This document shows positions 1 to 6,484 of a DNA stretch of 15,955 bases, piece by piece. The stretch spans positions 1 to 15,955 of the forward strand of contig JAFRMB010000116.1 in the NCBI GenBank assembly GCA_017430945.1, given 5' to 3'. Positions within the stretch are counted from its first letter, which is position 1. The number at the start of each line of letters is the position of its first letter. A program made the position numbers and the translations under genes. Source of the stretch: Clostridia bacterium. GTDB taxonomy: Bacteria > Bacillota_A > Clostridia > Christensenellales > Aristaeellaceae. Under the pieces are notes generated by a model. The model was not told the origin of the DNA, ran no database searches, and saw only the letters and a program-made list of their open reading frames with translations.

Positions 1-1
1 C

Positions 2-1093
2 GTGCCCGGCTGCGTACGATTGACCTATACCGTAGCCGATACGGGCATGGGCATGAGCCCGGAATTCATGAAGACCATGTACCAGCCGTTCTCGCGTCAG
101 ACGGACAGCCGCGTCAACAGCATCCAGGGCACCGGCCTCGGCCTGGCCATAACGAAGCAGATGGTCGACCTGATGGGCGGAACGATCACCTGCGAGAGCG
201 AGCAGGGCAGGGGAACGACCTTCACCGTCGTGCTGGATATCCCCGTGGCGGACAAGCAGCGGGACGACATGCGGCTCGACTCGATGGACGTCCTTATCGT
301 CGACGACGACGAGATCTTCCTGAGCACGGAATCCGACCTGCTCGGGTCCATGGGCGCCGCGGTGGAGCAGGCGCGCGGCGGAGAAGACGCGCTCGGCATG
401 ATCGTCAGGAGACATGAGGCCGGAAGGGATTACCGCGTCGTGATCATCGACTGGAAGATGCCGGATATGGACGGCATCGAGACGATCCGCCGGATCCGCG
501 CGGAGGTCGGCGCGGCCATCCCCATACTGCTGATCTCCGCGTACGACTGGTCGGATATCGAAGACAGGGCAAAGGAGGCCGGCGCGAACGGATTCGTCAG
601 CAAGCCGCTCTTCCGGTCCACCCTCTACGACAAGATCAACGCGCTCATCGGCGAAGAGTCCAGGTCCGTCGAACCGGAGGACGATCATTCGGATCTGGCG
701 GGGCTGCATATCCTGGTGGCGGAGGACAACGACGTCAACTGGGAGATCATATCCGCCATGCTCGGCATGTTCGGCATCACGTGCGACCGCGCGGAAAACG
801 GCCGCATCTGTGTGGATACGATGCGCGAGGCCGAAAAGGGCCGCTATGAACTGATATTCATGGATGTACAGATGCCGGAGATGAACGGCCTCGACGCGAC
901 CCGGGCGATCCGGAAGCTGGAGGATCCCTGGGCGTCCTCCATCCCGATCGTCGCGATGACGGCGGACGCGTTCTCTGAAAACGTCACGGAATGCCTGAAC
1001 GCGGTAATGAATGGGCACATCGCAAAGCCCATCGATATCAAACTGGTCATCAAAGAGATCCGTAGGATCAAGGAAGGAAGGGAACAAGCTTGA
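2..1093 (+). CDS. Hybrid sensor histidine kinase, C-terminal part with two receiver domains (5' truncated)
   Basis: The window opens inside this gene, so the sensor part, the membrane segments and the phospho-accepting His are missing. Numbering from the first visible codon, residues 1-82 are the end of a HATPase_c domain: a G1-type DTGMGM box at 13-18, an F box around QPFSRQ, and a G2 box GTGLGL at 43-48. A first receiver domain (about 95-215) has acidic residues DDD 101-103, phospho-acceptor Asp150, Ser179 and Lys201. A second (about 235-355) has Glu241/Asp242, Asp288, Thr320 and Lys342. Both receivers keep all key residues, so both look active. No HPt domain and no DNA-binding output domain follows, so the phosphorelay must use a partner elsewhere or upstream of the window. 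The stop overlaps the TTG start of the solute-binding protein gene by 4 nt, which suggests translational coupling. The family call is firm; the signal sensed is unknown. Confidence 0.93.
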   Translation: MPGCVRLTYTVADTGMGMSPEFMKTMYQPFSRQTDSRVNSIQGTGLGLAITKQMVDLMGGTITCESEQGRGTTFTVVLDIPVADKQRDDMRLDSMDVLIVDDDEIFLSTESDLLGSMGAAVEQARGGEDALGMIVRRHEAGRDYRVVIIDWKMPDMDGIETIRRIRAEVGAAIPILLISAYDWSDIEDRAKEAGANGFVSKPLFRSTLYDKINALIGEESRSVEPEDDHSDLAGLHILVAEDNDVNWEIISAMLGMFGITCDRAENGRICVDTMREAEKGRYELIFMDVQMPEMNGLDATRAIRKLEDPWASSIPIVAMTADAFSENVTECLNAVMNGHIAKPIDIKLVIKEIRRIKEGREQA

Positions 1094-2382
1094 AGAAGAC
1101 GATGTGTGTGCTCTTTGCGGTGCTGATGATCCTGGGTCTGACGGTCCACCCCGCACCGTGGCGGGAGGCGAAAGCGGAGGAGGACTTCCGGCCGGCTCTG
1201 GACACCTCCATCGACTGTCAGATCAACGTCATCGGCGGTTACAGCAACTTTGAGGCGCTGGAAGCCGAATACGACCGTTTCAACGAGTATTATCCCAACG
1301 TGAAGCTGATGTTCACGAAGATCGATGACTATAACAACATGGTCGGCACGGTCCTGGGGGGAAACGACGCCCCCGACATCTACGTCAATTACTCCTGGAT
1401 GTACGATCGGGAGCAGTACAGAGCTTCCATAGATCATGCCGAGGATCTGGCCGATCCCGCGCTGGGGCTCGACCTGGACTGCATCCGCAGCAACATCATT
1501 CTGAACACGAAAGACGGTACGCTCCCGATGGTCCCGGTCTTCTCGAACACCTACGGCATGCTCGTGAACAACGATCTCTTTGAAAAAGAGGGCCTGAGCA
1601 TTCCCACGACCTATCAGGAGCTGGTGGACGTCTGCAAAGCGTTTCGCGAGAAGGGCTATGACAACCCGATGATGGGCTTCTCCAGAGAGGAGACGACGTC
1701 GCTCTTTACCGTGACGATGTATCCGTTCTTCTGCGGAACGGTGGCGCACGATGCAGAGGCCGTCAAAAAGCTGAACGCCATGGATCCCTCGGCCGGCGAG
1801 TACATACGGCCCTCTCTTGAAAAGATCGTGCAGTTCCTGGACGAGGGCTGCGTGGATCTGGATGCCTGCTCGGAGATCGAAAACAACTATGAAGGCGTGA
1901 TCCTTCGCTTTTTCGAAGGCGACGTCCCCATGATGACCTGCTCCGGAGACACCGTCTCAGGCACGAAAAAGCGCGAGGACCGTTCCGAGGCATTCATTGC
2001 AAACCCCTTCACATACACCTTTGTCCCCGTTCCCATGTCGGACGAAGGCGCTTACTTCCTCGATCTTCCGAATCTGCAGTTCTCGGTCAACAAGGACAGC
2101 CCGAATCTGGACATGGCCAACGAATTCATGCGCTTCCTGATCACGTCGCGCGAGCTGAACGAGATGGCGCAGAAAAAGGGCCTCATGTCGCCGACCAAAG
2201 ACCTGTCTTTCAACGCAGTATACGCCGCATTCGGGAGCATTCCGGAATCCCGGATCCTGTCGCCGGAAGAGTTCGGCCTGACGGATGACGCCGTCATACA
2301 GCTCAGGCAGGCGGTCTACGGCGTCGGGACAGGCTCGATGACCATAGACGAGGCCGTTGCCCGCTACGGCACCTTCGAGTAG
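1090..2382 (+). CDS. Extracellular solute-binding protein (ABC sugar-type, family 1)
   Basis: 430 residues, a normal length for carbohydrate-type solute-binding proteins. A Sec signal peptide is clear: a KK n-region, a hydrophobic stretch at about 5-20, and a likely signal peptidase I site after AKA (about residue 29). There is no lipobox Cys at the end of the hydrophobic core, unusual for Gram-positive binding proteins, which are normally lipoproteins. The mature part has the family's hallmarks: an early region like FEALEAEYDRFNEYYPNVK, GNDAPDIYVNYSWMY, and a later NEFMRFLITSRELNEMAQKKG helix region with a PTKD turn. The start is TTG at 1090, with GGAAGGGA a few bases upstream and a 4-nt overlap with the kinase stop. 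No permease or ATPase gene follows; a terminator comes directly after. It may therefore present a ligand to the upstream kinase rather than feed an importer (inference). The ligand is not predictable. Confidence 0.9.
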   Translation: MKKTMCVLFAVLMILGLTVHPAPWREAKAEEDFRPALDTSIDCQINVIGGYSNFEALEAEYDRFNEYYPNVKLMFTKIDDYNNMVGTVLGGNDAPDIYVNYSWMYDREQYRASIDHAEDLADPALGLDLDCIRSNIILNTKDGTLPMVPVFSNTYGMLVNNDLFEKEGLSIPTTYQELVDVCKAFREKGYDNPMMGFSREETTSLFTVTMYPFFCGTVAHDAEAVKKLNAMDPSAGEYIRPSLEKIVQFLDEGCVDLDACSEIENNYEGVILRFFEGDVPMMTCSGDTVSGTKKREDRSEAFIANPFTYTFVPVPMSDEGAYFLDLPNLQFSVNKDSPNLDMANEFMRFLITSRELNEMAQKKGLMSPTKDLSFNAVYAAFGSIPESRILSPEEFGLTDDAVIQLRQAVYGVGTGSMTIDEAVARYGTFE

Positions 2383-2392
2383 ATCACAGGCT

Positions 2393-2449
2393 GCCCGCGA
2401 CCCCTCTTCCGCCTTGCGGGCGGAACGGATCGCGGGCCTTTCTGTTTTT
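2393..2449 (+). terminator. Rho-independent terminator after the kinase/solute-binding-protein pair
   Basis: An outer stem gcccgcga (2393-2400) pairs with tcgcgggc (2430-2437). Inside it, ttccgcc (2407-2413) pairs with ggcggaa (2419-2425). The U-rich tail ctttctgttttt (2438-2449) follows directly. It ends the two-gene unit 10 bp after the stop codon. Confidence 0.88.
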
Positions 2450-2529
2450 GCCATCCCGCTACGGCGGTATGGATGCGGCATCAAACGTCGCCGGTACTTT
2501 GGTCGACCGGACCATGAAGGAGGATCACC

Positions 2530-3552
2530 ATGAAGCTCAGCTGTATCATCGGTCACAAGTGGAACGGCTGCACCTGCGAACGGTGCGGACAAACCCGGGA
2601 CGAGGGCCACGACTTCCGGCCCGTTGAGCGCGCCTGCCGGGAGAAATGCGCCGTCTGCGGCAGGGTGCGGGACACCGCGCACCTGTGGCAGGGCTGCAAA
2701 TGCGAGCGGTGCGGCGCGACGCGCGCCACCGGCCACGACTATCGGAGCGTCGAGGGTGCCCCCATCGTGCGCTGCGAGCGCTGCGGCGGCACGGCCGTCC
2801 CCATGGGCGACATCGCCAGGACGGACATGCAGGCCATCTTTACTGCGCTGGAGGCCGGCCATTTCAGCCTGGCGCAACAGCAGATCACGGGCAGCATGAC
2901 CGCCGATCTCTCCGCTCTGGAAGAGATCGAGCAGGCGCTTTCAGCGGCGTCCGAGAAGGTCAGTCCGTTTAATATGAAGGCCGCGACGGGTGTGCTGAAC
3001 GGCGCTTACGGCAACATGACCTATGCGGATCTGATGAATCTCCACGACAAGACCCAGGCGATCCTTGAGGTCATCCGACAAAAAATGAAGTGTCTGACCG
3101 ACACGCGCTCCGGCGCGGCATCGGGTCAGGGCTTCGACCGGGACGCCTACCTTGCCCAAAAGCTGCGCGAGGGCAAGATCACCGAAGAGGGCATCCGGAG
3201 AATGAACCAGACCCGGGCCCTGCGCCCGCTTGTGACCGAGTTTGCCACCTATGTGGACCTGACGATGGACCAATCCAGGCTGGATGAGATGGAAGCAAAG
3301 CTGCTGGCCGAGGGCGAGATCGGCAGCAAGGCCGTGTTCGGTTTCCTGTTGGATTGCGGCTACGGCCGCTTGGACAGCGGCGTCATGTGGTGGAAGCAGG
3401 CCAAGCGCCTGACGCGGATGCTTCCGAAGTTCGCAGACCCGAGGCTGAAGGACCAGCTGAAAATGCTGGTGGACCTGGCTGACCGCACGAACGTTTGGGA
3501 GTATCACACCGAGATCGCCGACGTGGCGAAGGAGGAGCTTGCGAAGCTTTGA
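2530..3552 (+). CDS. Protein with N-terminal zinc-knuckle-like CxCxxC repeats and an alpha-helical C-terminal region, function unknown
   Basis: 340 residues with a strong ribosome binding site AAGGAGGA at 2517-2524. The first 87 residues hold repeated Cys/His units: C14-x-C16-x2-C19-G-x-T-R with H27, C36-x3-C40-x2-C43-G-x-V-R with H51, C56-x-C58-x2-C61-G-x-T-R with H69, and C82-x2-C85-G. The spacing looks like tandem small zinc-binding knuckles of the kind HxWxxCxCxxCGxxR. From about 100 to 340 the protein appears helical and charged, without signal peptide or membrane segment. Repeats of this type occur in many gut Firmicutes and Bacteroidetes proteins, where they usually precede unrelated domains (recalled, not checked). 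It stands alone between a terminator and an unrelated gene. I cannot assign a function; metal binding is an inference from the Cys pattern. Confidence 0.85.
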   Translation: MKLSCIIGHKWNGCTCERCGQTRDEGHDFRPVERACREKCAVCGRVRDTAHLWQGCKCERCGATRATGHDYRSVEGAPIVRCERCGGTAVPMGDIARTDMQAIFTALEAGHFSLAQQQITGSMTADLSALEEIEQALSAASEKVSPFNMKAATGVLNGAYGNMTYADLMNLHDKTQAILEVIRQKMKCLTDTRSGAASGQGFDRDAYLAQKLREGKITEEGIRRMNQTRALRPLVTEFATYVDLTMDQSRLDEMEAKLLAEGEIGSKAVFGFLLDCGYGRLDSGVMWWKQAKRLTRMLPKFADPRLKDQLKMLVDLADRTNVWEYHTEIADVAKEELAKL

Positions 3553-3570
3553 TATGGGGATCGGTCTCGC

Positions 3571-3584
3571 TGCGGCATGCCGCA
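3571..3584. repeat. Perfect 14-bp palindrome TGCGGCATGCCGCA
   Basis: It lies 19 bp after the stop of the zinc-knuckle gene. Only a short, mixed ctttcgat follows, so it is at best a weak terminator. It could also be a protein-binding site. Role unknown. Confidence 0.4.
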
Positions 3585-3660
3585 CTTTCGATCCACGCTG
3601 CTCTTTCGCGGGAATGTCGAGGATCAGGATGACCACACGGGCTTTCTAAAACTACCGAAG

Positions 3661-3678
3661 CCGGATCGACAGATCCGG
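3661..3678. repeat. Perfect inverted repeat CCGGATC-GACA-GATCCGG just before a gene
   Basis: Arms of 7 bp (3661-3667 and 3672-3678) with a 4-nt loop. It ends 5 bp before the AAGGTGA ribosome binding site (3684-3690) of the 3696 gene. It may be an operator or an mRNA hairpin modulating translation. The rest of the 3553-3695 gap shows no convincing promoter. Confidence 0.5.
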
Positions 3679-3695
3679 ACCTGAAGGTGAGCGAT

Positions 3696-4301
3696 ATGCG
3701 TGAACTGATCAACGATCCTTTTTACGGGCTGATAGCTGCCTATAAAAACTGTGTCATCGACTACTGTCTCATTGAAGATGATACACCGCATCAGGGGAGG
3801 CGTTCGCATAAGGACGCCGTTCTGTTTGCGATGCTCAAAGTGATCGAGCGTTATATCGACAGGCAGCTCAAGGCAGAGATCAGCTATTGCAGAAAGGTCG
3901 AAGACGAACCGTTCCCGTGGTCCCTGGATATGGGGAAAGCGCAGGCCCATCAGATCGATCCCGCGGAGCTGCTGCACATACCTGAGATACTGCATACAGA
4001 CCGCATCGGCCAAAGGTTTTATGACTGCGACCCGCCGGACGCTTTGAATGGCGATCAGATCCCCTATTGGTACGCCTTCTGGGAAACACCGCACACATCC
4101 GGCTATGGGCCGGATGATTTTCGCAGGGTCAATTCCGTTTTGTTCCCGGAGGGCACAGACGAACTGGAAGTTTATGAGTGGACGACGGACTGGTCGAACC
4201 ACTTCTACGCCGGTCATGAATGGTGGGGCGCGGCGTGCTGGAGCATCTATGATAAGCGCATGAACAGATACGTCGTCATCATGGCGTCAGCGACAGACTG
4301 A
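3696..4301 (+). CDS. Hypothetical protein, 201 residues, rich in aromatic residues
   Basis: I do not recognise this family with confidence. I chose ATG 3696 because AAGGTGA at 3684-3690 gives a 5-nt spacing; an in-frame GTG at 3687 lies inside that site. The protein has no signal peptide or membrane helix. The C-terminal half is strikingly aromatic: YWYAFWETPHTSGYG around 124-138 and a Trp/His-rich stretch WTTDWSNHFYAGHEWWGAACW at 162-182. It also contains several Asp/Glu/His residues that could form a metal or ligand site. This part looks like a compact soluble domain that binds something, but no catalytic motif is evident. The codon pattern matches the neighbouring genes, so it is probably a true gene. 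It is followed after about 120 bp by a methyltransferase gene. Confidence 0.75.
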   Translation: MRELINDPFYGLIAAYKNCVIDYCLIEDDTPHQGRRSHKDAVLFAMLKVIERYIDRQLKAEISYCRKVEDEPFPWSLDMGKAQAHQIDPAELLHIPEILHTDRIGQRFYDCDPPDALNGDQIPYWYAFWETPHTSGYGPDDFRRVNSVLFPEGTDELEVYEWTTDWSNHFYAGHEWWGAACWSIYDKRMNRYVVIMASATD

Positions 4302-4349
4302 CGGATCCCGGTTCGTCGATCTGTTTGCCGTCCGGCGGACCGTTGACGC

Positions 4350-4365
4350 CGTCCGTCTGCGGACG
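4350..4365. repeat. Short inverted repeat CGTCCG-TCTG-CGGACG
   Basis: 6-bp perfect arms with a 4-nt loop in the gap before the methyltransferase gene. The octamer GCCGTCCG also occurs twice as a direct repeat (4327-4334 and 4348-4355). No U tract follows. Role unknown. Confidence 0.35.
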
Positions 4366-4423
4366 ACAGTGTGTTACTGAGAGGTCTCACAAACCCGCTT
4401 CTGCGACGTGGTCGTTCGGGCCC

Positions 4424-5029
4424 ATGTATCCCGGACATTTTATGCCTATGACTGAACGAGAATGGGACAAGCGCCTGCGCATCCGCACCATCGGCCGTGA
4501 GGATGAGGCCGATCCACACTATTCCCCCTACGAGCCAACGCCTTACGCAGTGCTGCAGCGTCTGGCTGACAGCGGCTGCATCAAGCGAAAGGATCATCTG
4601 CTGGACTATGGCTGCGGCAAGGGGCGCGTGGCGTTCTTCATGGCATCCGTCGTCGGGTGCCGGGTGACGGGGATCGATCGCTCGCAAAAGCTGATCGACA
4701 CAGCGATCGAGAATCGGCGCGCCTCCCGCCTGGGAGACCGGATCACGCTGAAATGCTGCCTGGCAGAGCAGTATGAGATCGCCGATGAAAATGTGTTTTT
4801 CTTTTTCAATCCGTTTTCTGAGAAGGTGTTCGGGAGCGTTCTGAGACGGCTGGAGCGGTCGTGGATGGAGCGACCGCGGGCATTGTCCGTCATCTGCTAC
4901 TATCCCTCCGAGGCATACGTGCACTGCCTCGATGGCCTGCAGCAGATCGACGAGATCGACTGCCGTGACCTGTTCAGCGGGAAAAGCGATCCGCGGGAGC
5001 GCATCGTTGTGCACCGGTTCGCCGAGTGA
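4424..5029 (+). CDS. SAM-dependent methyltransferase, class I
   Basis: The protein carries a clear class I SAM-binding motif, DYGCGKGR, followed by a second-strand acidic residue in GCRVTGIDRS and the motif FFFFNPFSEKVF at the position of strand 4. The opening EWDKRLRIRTIGREDEADPH and YEPTPYAVLQRLADSG is typical of a family of small clostridial methyltransferases annotated only as class I SAM-dependent enzymes. The substrate is unknown. The start is uncertain: TTG 4325, ATG 4424, ATG 4442 and ATG 4448 are in frame and none has a good Shine-Dalgarno site. The conserved region starts near 4448, so the TTG is unlikely and a start at 4424-4448 is preferred. No signal peptide or membrane segment is present. 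A RAYT element begins 12 bp after the stop. Confidence 0.88.
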   Translation: MYPGHFMPMTEREWDKRLRIRTIGREDEADPHYSPYEPTPYAVLQRLADSGCIKRKDHLLDYGCGKGRVAFFMASVVGCRVTGIDRSQKLIDTAIENRRASRLGDRITLKCCLAEQYEIADENVFFFFNPFSEKVFGSVLRRLERSWMERPRALSVICYYPSEAYVHCLDGLQQIDEIDCRDLFSGKSDPRERIVVHRFAE

Positions 5030-5041
5030 TGTGCATCGCAC

Positions 5042-5068
5042 GTGACATGGGGACGGTTCTCTTGACAA
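5042..5068 (+). repeat. Left terminal inverted repeat of the RAYT element
   Basis: It reads GTGACATGGGGACGGT followed by TCTCTTGACAA. Its inner end contains the TTGACA -35 box of the transposase promoter. It matches the reverse complement of 5874-5902. Confidence 0.85.
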
Positions 5069-5090
5069 CGCCTCCTCTCTCTGGTATACT
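5062..5090 (+). promoter_or_regulatory. Promoter of the RAYT transposase gene
   Basis: A consensus TTGACA (5062-5067) is separated by exactly 17 bp from TATACT (5085-5090). The expected transcription start, near 5097, is about 20 nt before the start codon. The -35 box lies inside the terminal repeat, so the element carries its own promoter. Confidence 0.85.
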
Positions 5091-5110
5091 CCGATCAGAG
5101 GAAGGAGGCG
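5069..5110. repeat. Left subterminal hairpin of the RAYT element
   Basis: CGCCTCCT (5069-5076) pairs with AGGAGGCG (5103-5110). CTCT (5077-5080) pairs with AGAG (5097-5100) with a 2-nt bulge. The -10 box is in the loop and the ribosome binding site is in the right arm. The left arm is upstream of the expected transcription start, so the fold is likely to matter as DNA rather than as mRNA. Confidence 0.6.
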
Positions 5111-5117
5111 GCGTTTT

Positions 5118-5858
5118 ATGCCAAGAGCAGCCCGCAGGAAGAGTGAGAGCGGCTATTACCACGTCATGCTTCGAGGCATCGGCAGACAGATCCTGTTTGA
5201 GGATGAGGAGGACAACGAGCGCTTTCTGACCACTTTGCAGCGCTACCGGCAGGAGTTGGGCTTTGAATTGGTGGCCTATTGTCTGATGGAGAACCACGTC
5301 CATCTGCTGCTGCACGACGACCGGGATCGATTGGACCTGATCATGAAGAAGATCGCCGGGAGCTATGCCTATTACTTCAATCGCAAATACGACAGGAGCG
5401 GCCATCTGTTCCAGGACCGGTATGGCAGCGAAGCGATCGAGGATGATGCCTATCTTTTGACCGTCATCCGTTATATACACAGGAATCCGGAAAAGGCGGG
5501 GATCGCCGGGGCCGGGGACTATCGCTGGAGCAGCTACGGCGCCTATCTGAAGCAGTGCGCGGAGGTGGATAATGCTCGGGCTCTGGAGTTGATCGGCGGG
5601 CCCGCGCGGTTTGAGAGCTTCATGGCGAGCGCCGAGGAAGGAAGCTGCCTCGACATCCATGAGAAGGCGGCCATGAGAGACGAAGCCGCAAGGGAATGGA
5701 TCTGTGCGCGTTATGGGATCTCCAGTGGGACCCAGCTGCAGCAGTGGGAGAAGCAAGAGCGGGATGCGGCGCTGAAGGAATCGAAGGCCGCGGGGATGTC
5801 GATAAGACAGCTGGAACGGCTGACTGGGATCAACAGAGGGGTCATTCAGAAAGCCTGA
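5118..5858 (+). CDS. REP-associated tyrosine transposase (RAYT, IS200-like Y1 family)
   Basis: 246 residues. The Y1-transposase core has the HUH metal motif H60-V-H62 in ENHVHLLL. Next comes a helix with candidate catalytic Tyr (Tyr83, 85 or 86 in GSYAYYFNRKY) and the conserved SGHLFQDRY and YIHRNPEKAG segments typical of RAYTs. The N-terminal SGYYHVMLRG motif is also characteristic. A C-terminal helix-turn-helix (about 226-245, MSIRQLERLTGINRG) probably adds DNA contact. These enzymes cut and join single-stranded DNA at REP-like hairpins through a 5'-phosphotyrosine intermediate. The start is ATG 5118 with AAGGAGG at 5102-5108. The frame is intact and key residues are kept, so the gene looks active. 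It is flanked by matching inverted repeats and hairpins. The stop codon TGA falls in the loop of the right hairpin. Confidence 0.95.
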   Translation: MPRAARRKSESGYYHVMLRGIGRQILFEDEEDNERFLTTLQRYRQELGFELVAYCLMENHVHLLLHDDRDRLDLIMKKIAGSYAYYFNRKYDRSGHLFQDRYGSEAIEDDAYLLTVIRYIHRNPEKAGIAGAGDYRWSSYGAYLKQCAEVDNARALELIGGPARFESFMASAEEGSCLDIHEKAAMRDEAAREWICARYGISSGTQLQQWEKQERDAALKESKAAGMSIRQLERLTGINRGVIQKA

Positions 5859-5871
5859 ATGGCTTTGAATG
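5843..5871. repeat. Right subterminal hairpin of the RAYT element
   Basis: CATTC (5843-5847) pairs with GAATG (5867-5871), and AAAGCC (5850-5855) with GGCTTT (5861-5866), leaving a 2-nt bulge and a 5-nt loop TGAAT. It overlaps the last transposase codons and its stop. It may serve as a recognition hairpin for the transposase. Confidence 0.6.
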
Positions 5872-5873
5872 GG

Positions 5874-5902
5874 TTGTCAGGAGAACACCGTCCCCATGAC
5901 AC
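5874..5902 (-). repeat. Right terminal inverted repeat of the RAYT element
   Basis: Its reverse complement reads GTGTCATGGGGACGGTGT followed by TCTCCTGACAA. It is the partner of 5042-5068, with 2 mismatches and a 2-nt insertion. Confidence 0.85.
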
Positions 5903-5926
5903 ACCGCATGACATACGGAGGAGAAT

Positions 5927-6376
5927 ATGGTAGAACTCAGAGCGATAACAGAGGAAAACTTTATCGACGCATTCGGTCTTGAGCTGGCGCCCGGCCAGGA
6001 GGCGTACGTGTCCCACCCGATTCGCAGTCTCGCACAGGCGTATGTCTATCGGGAGCAGTGCCAGCCGTTCGGCATCTATTGGAAAGACAGGATGGTCGGA
6101 TACGTCATGGTGATCTACGATTACGACATCCCTGAATACGACATCTGGCATATGATGATCGACGCGTCGATGCAGGGTCGAGGCATCGGCAGCGAGGCCC
6201 TCGACCGGGTCATCGAATACATCCGCACGAAGCCGTTCGGCGATTCGGACCGAGTGGCCCTGACCTGCAACAAAAACAACCCCGTCGCGAGAAAGCTGTA
6301 TGAGAAAAAGGGCTTTTCCGCGACCGGCGTCGAGGATGAGGACGAGATCAAGCTCGTCATGATGCTCGAACGATGA
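5927..6376 (+). CDS. GNAT N-acetyltransferase, diamine/spermidine acetyltransferase-like
   Basis: 149 residues, a single GNAT domain of normal length. Motif A is QGRGIG at 83-88, which binds the acetyl-CoA pyrophosphate. Motif B has the usual CNKNNPVARKLYEKKGF (about 114-130), with the Asn and Tyr expected for CoA contact and catalysis. The opening, MVELRAITEENFIDAFGLEL with SLAQAYVYREQCQPFGIYW after it, resembles the Bacillus BltD/PaiA-like polyamine acetyltransferases. Acetylation of spermidine or a diamine is thus the best guess but is not certain. The start ATG 5927 has GGAGGAG at 5917-5923. It begins 24 bp after the RAYT right end, so the element may have separated it from its original promoter. 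A terminator-like hairpin follows. Confidence 0.88.
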   Translation: MVELRAITEENFIDAFGLELAPGQEAYVSHPIRSLAQAYVYREQCQPFGIYWKDRMVGYVMVIYDYDIPEYDIWHMMIDASMQGRGIGSEALDRVIEYIRTKPFGDSDRVALTCNKNNPVARKLYEKKGFSATGVEDEDEIKLVMMLER

Positions 6377-6391
6377 CTCCTGCGGCAGGGC

Positions 6392-6412
6392 GGCGCACCG
6401 TGCGCCTCTTTT
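6392..6412 (+). terminator. Terminator after the GNAT gene
   Basis: GGCGCA (6392-6397), loop CCG, TGCGCC (6401-6406), then TCTTTT (6407-6412). A short GC-rich stem with a T-rich tail, 16 bp after the stop. Confidence 0.72.
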
Positions 6413-6484
6413 ACCGGTGCTGTGCCCACACGTTTGCGGTCGGATCGATCGCATGCTCCATCCCGCTCGGGCGCTGATCGATGC

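Larger units (their letters stand above)
5042..5902 (+). mobile_element. Compact RAYT / IS200-like element with imperfect terminal inverted repeats
   Basis: A single transposase gene (5118-5858) is bracketed by inverted repeats at 5042-5068 and 5874-5902. The arms agree at 25 of 27 positions when a 2-nt insertion is allowed, and share the core CATGGGGACGGT. Inside each end lies a hairpin (5069-5110 and 5843-5871). The unit is about 860 bp and sits 12 bp after the methyltransferase stop and 24 bp before the next start, without breaking a gene. I see no flanking target duplication, which fits a HUH-type transposase. Confidence 0.8.

Noticed and set aside
844..1749. Long open frame on the minus strand opposite the kinase and binding-protein genes
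   Set aside because: No ribosome binding site or known domain. The composition is what high-GC coding DNA gives on the opposite strand, and the plus-strand genes there are certain.
1957..2877. Minus-strand open frame of about 300 codons
   Set aside because: It runs across a clear terminator and two plus-strand genes, with Ala/Gly/Arg-rich low-information sequence and no motif.
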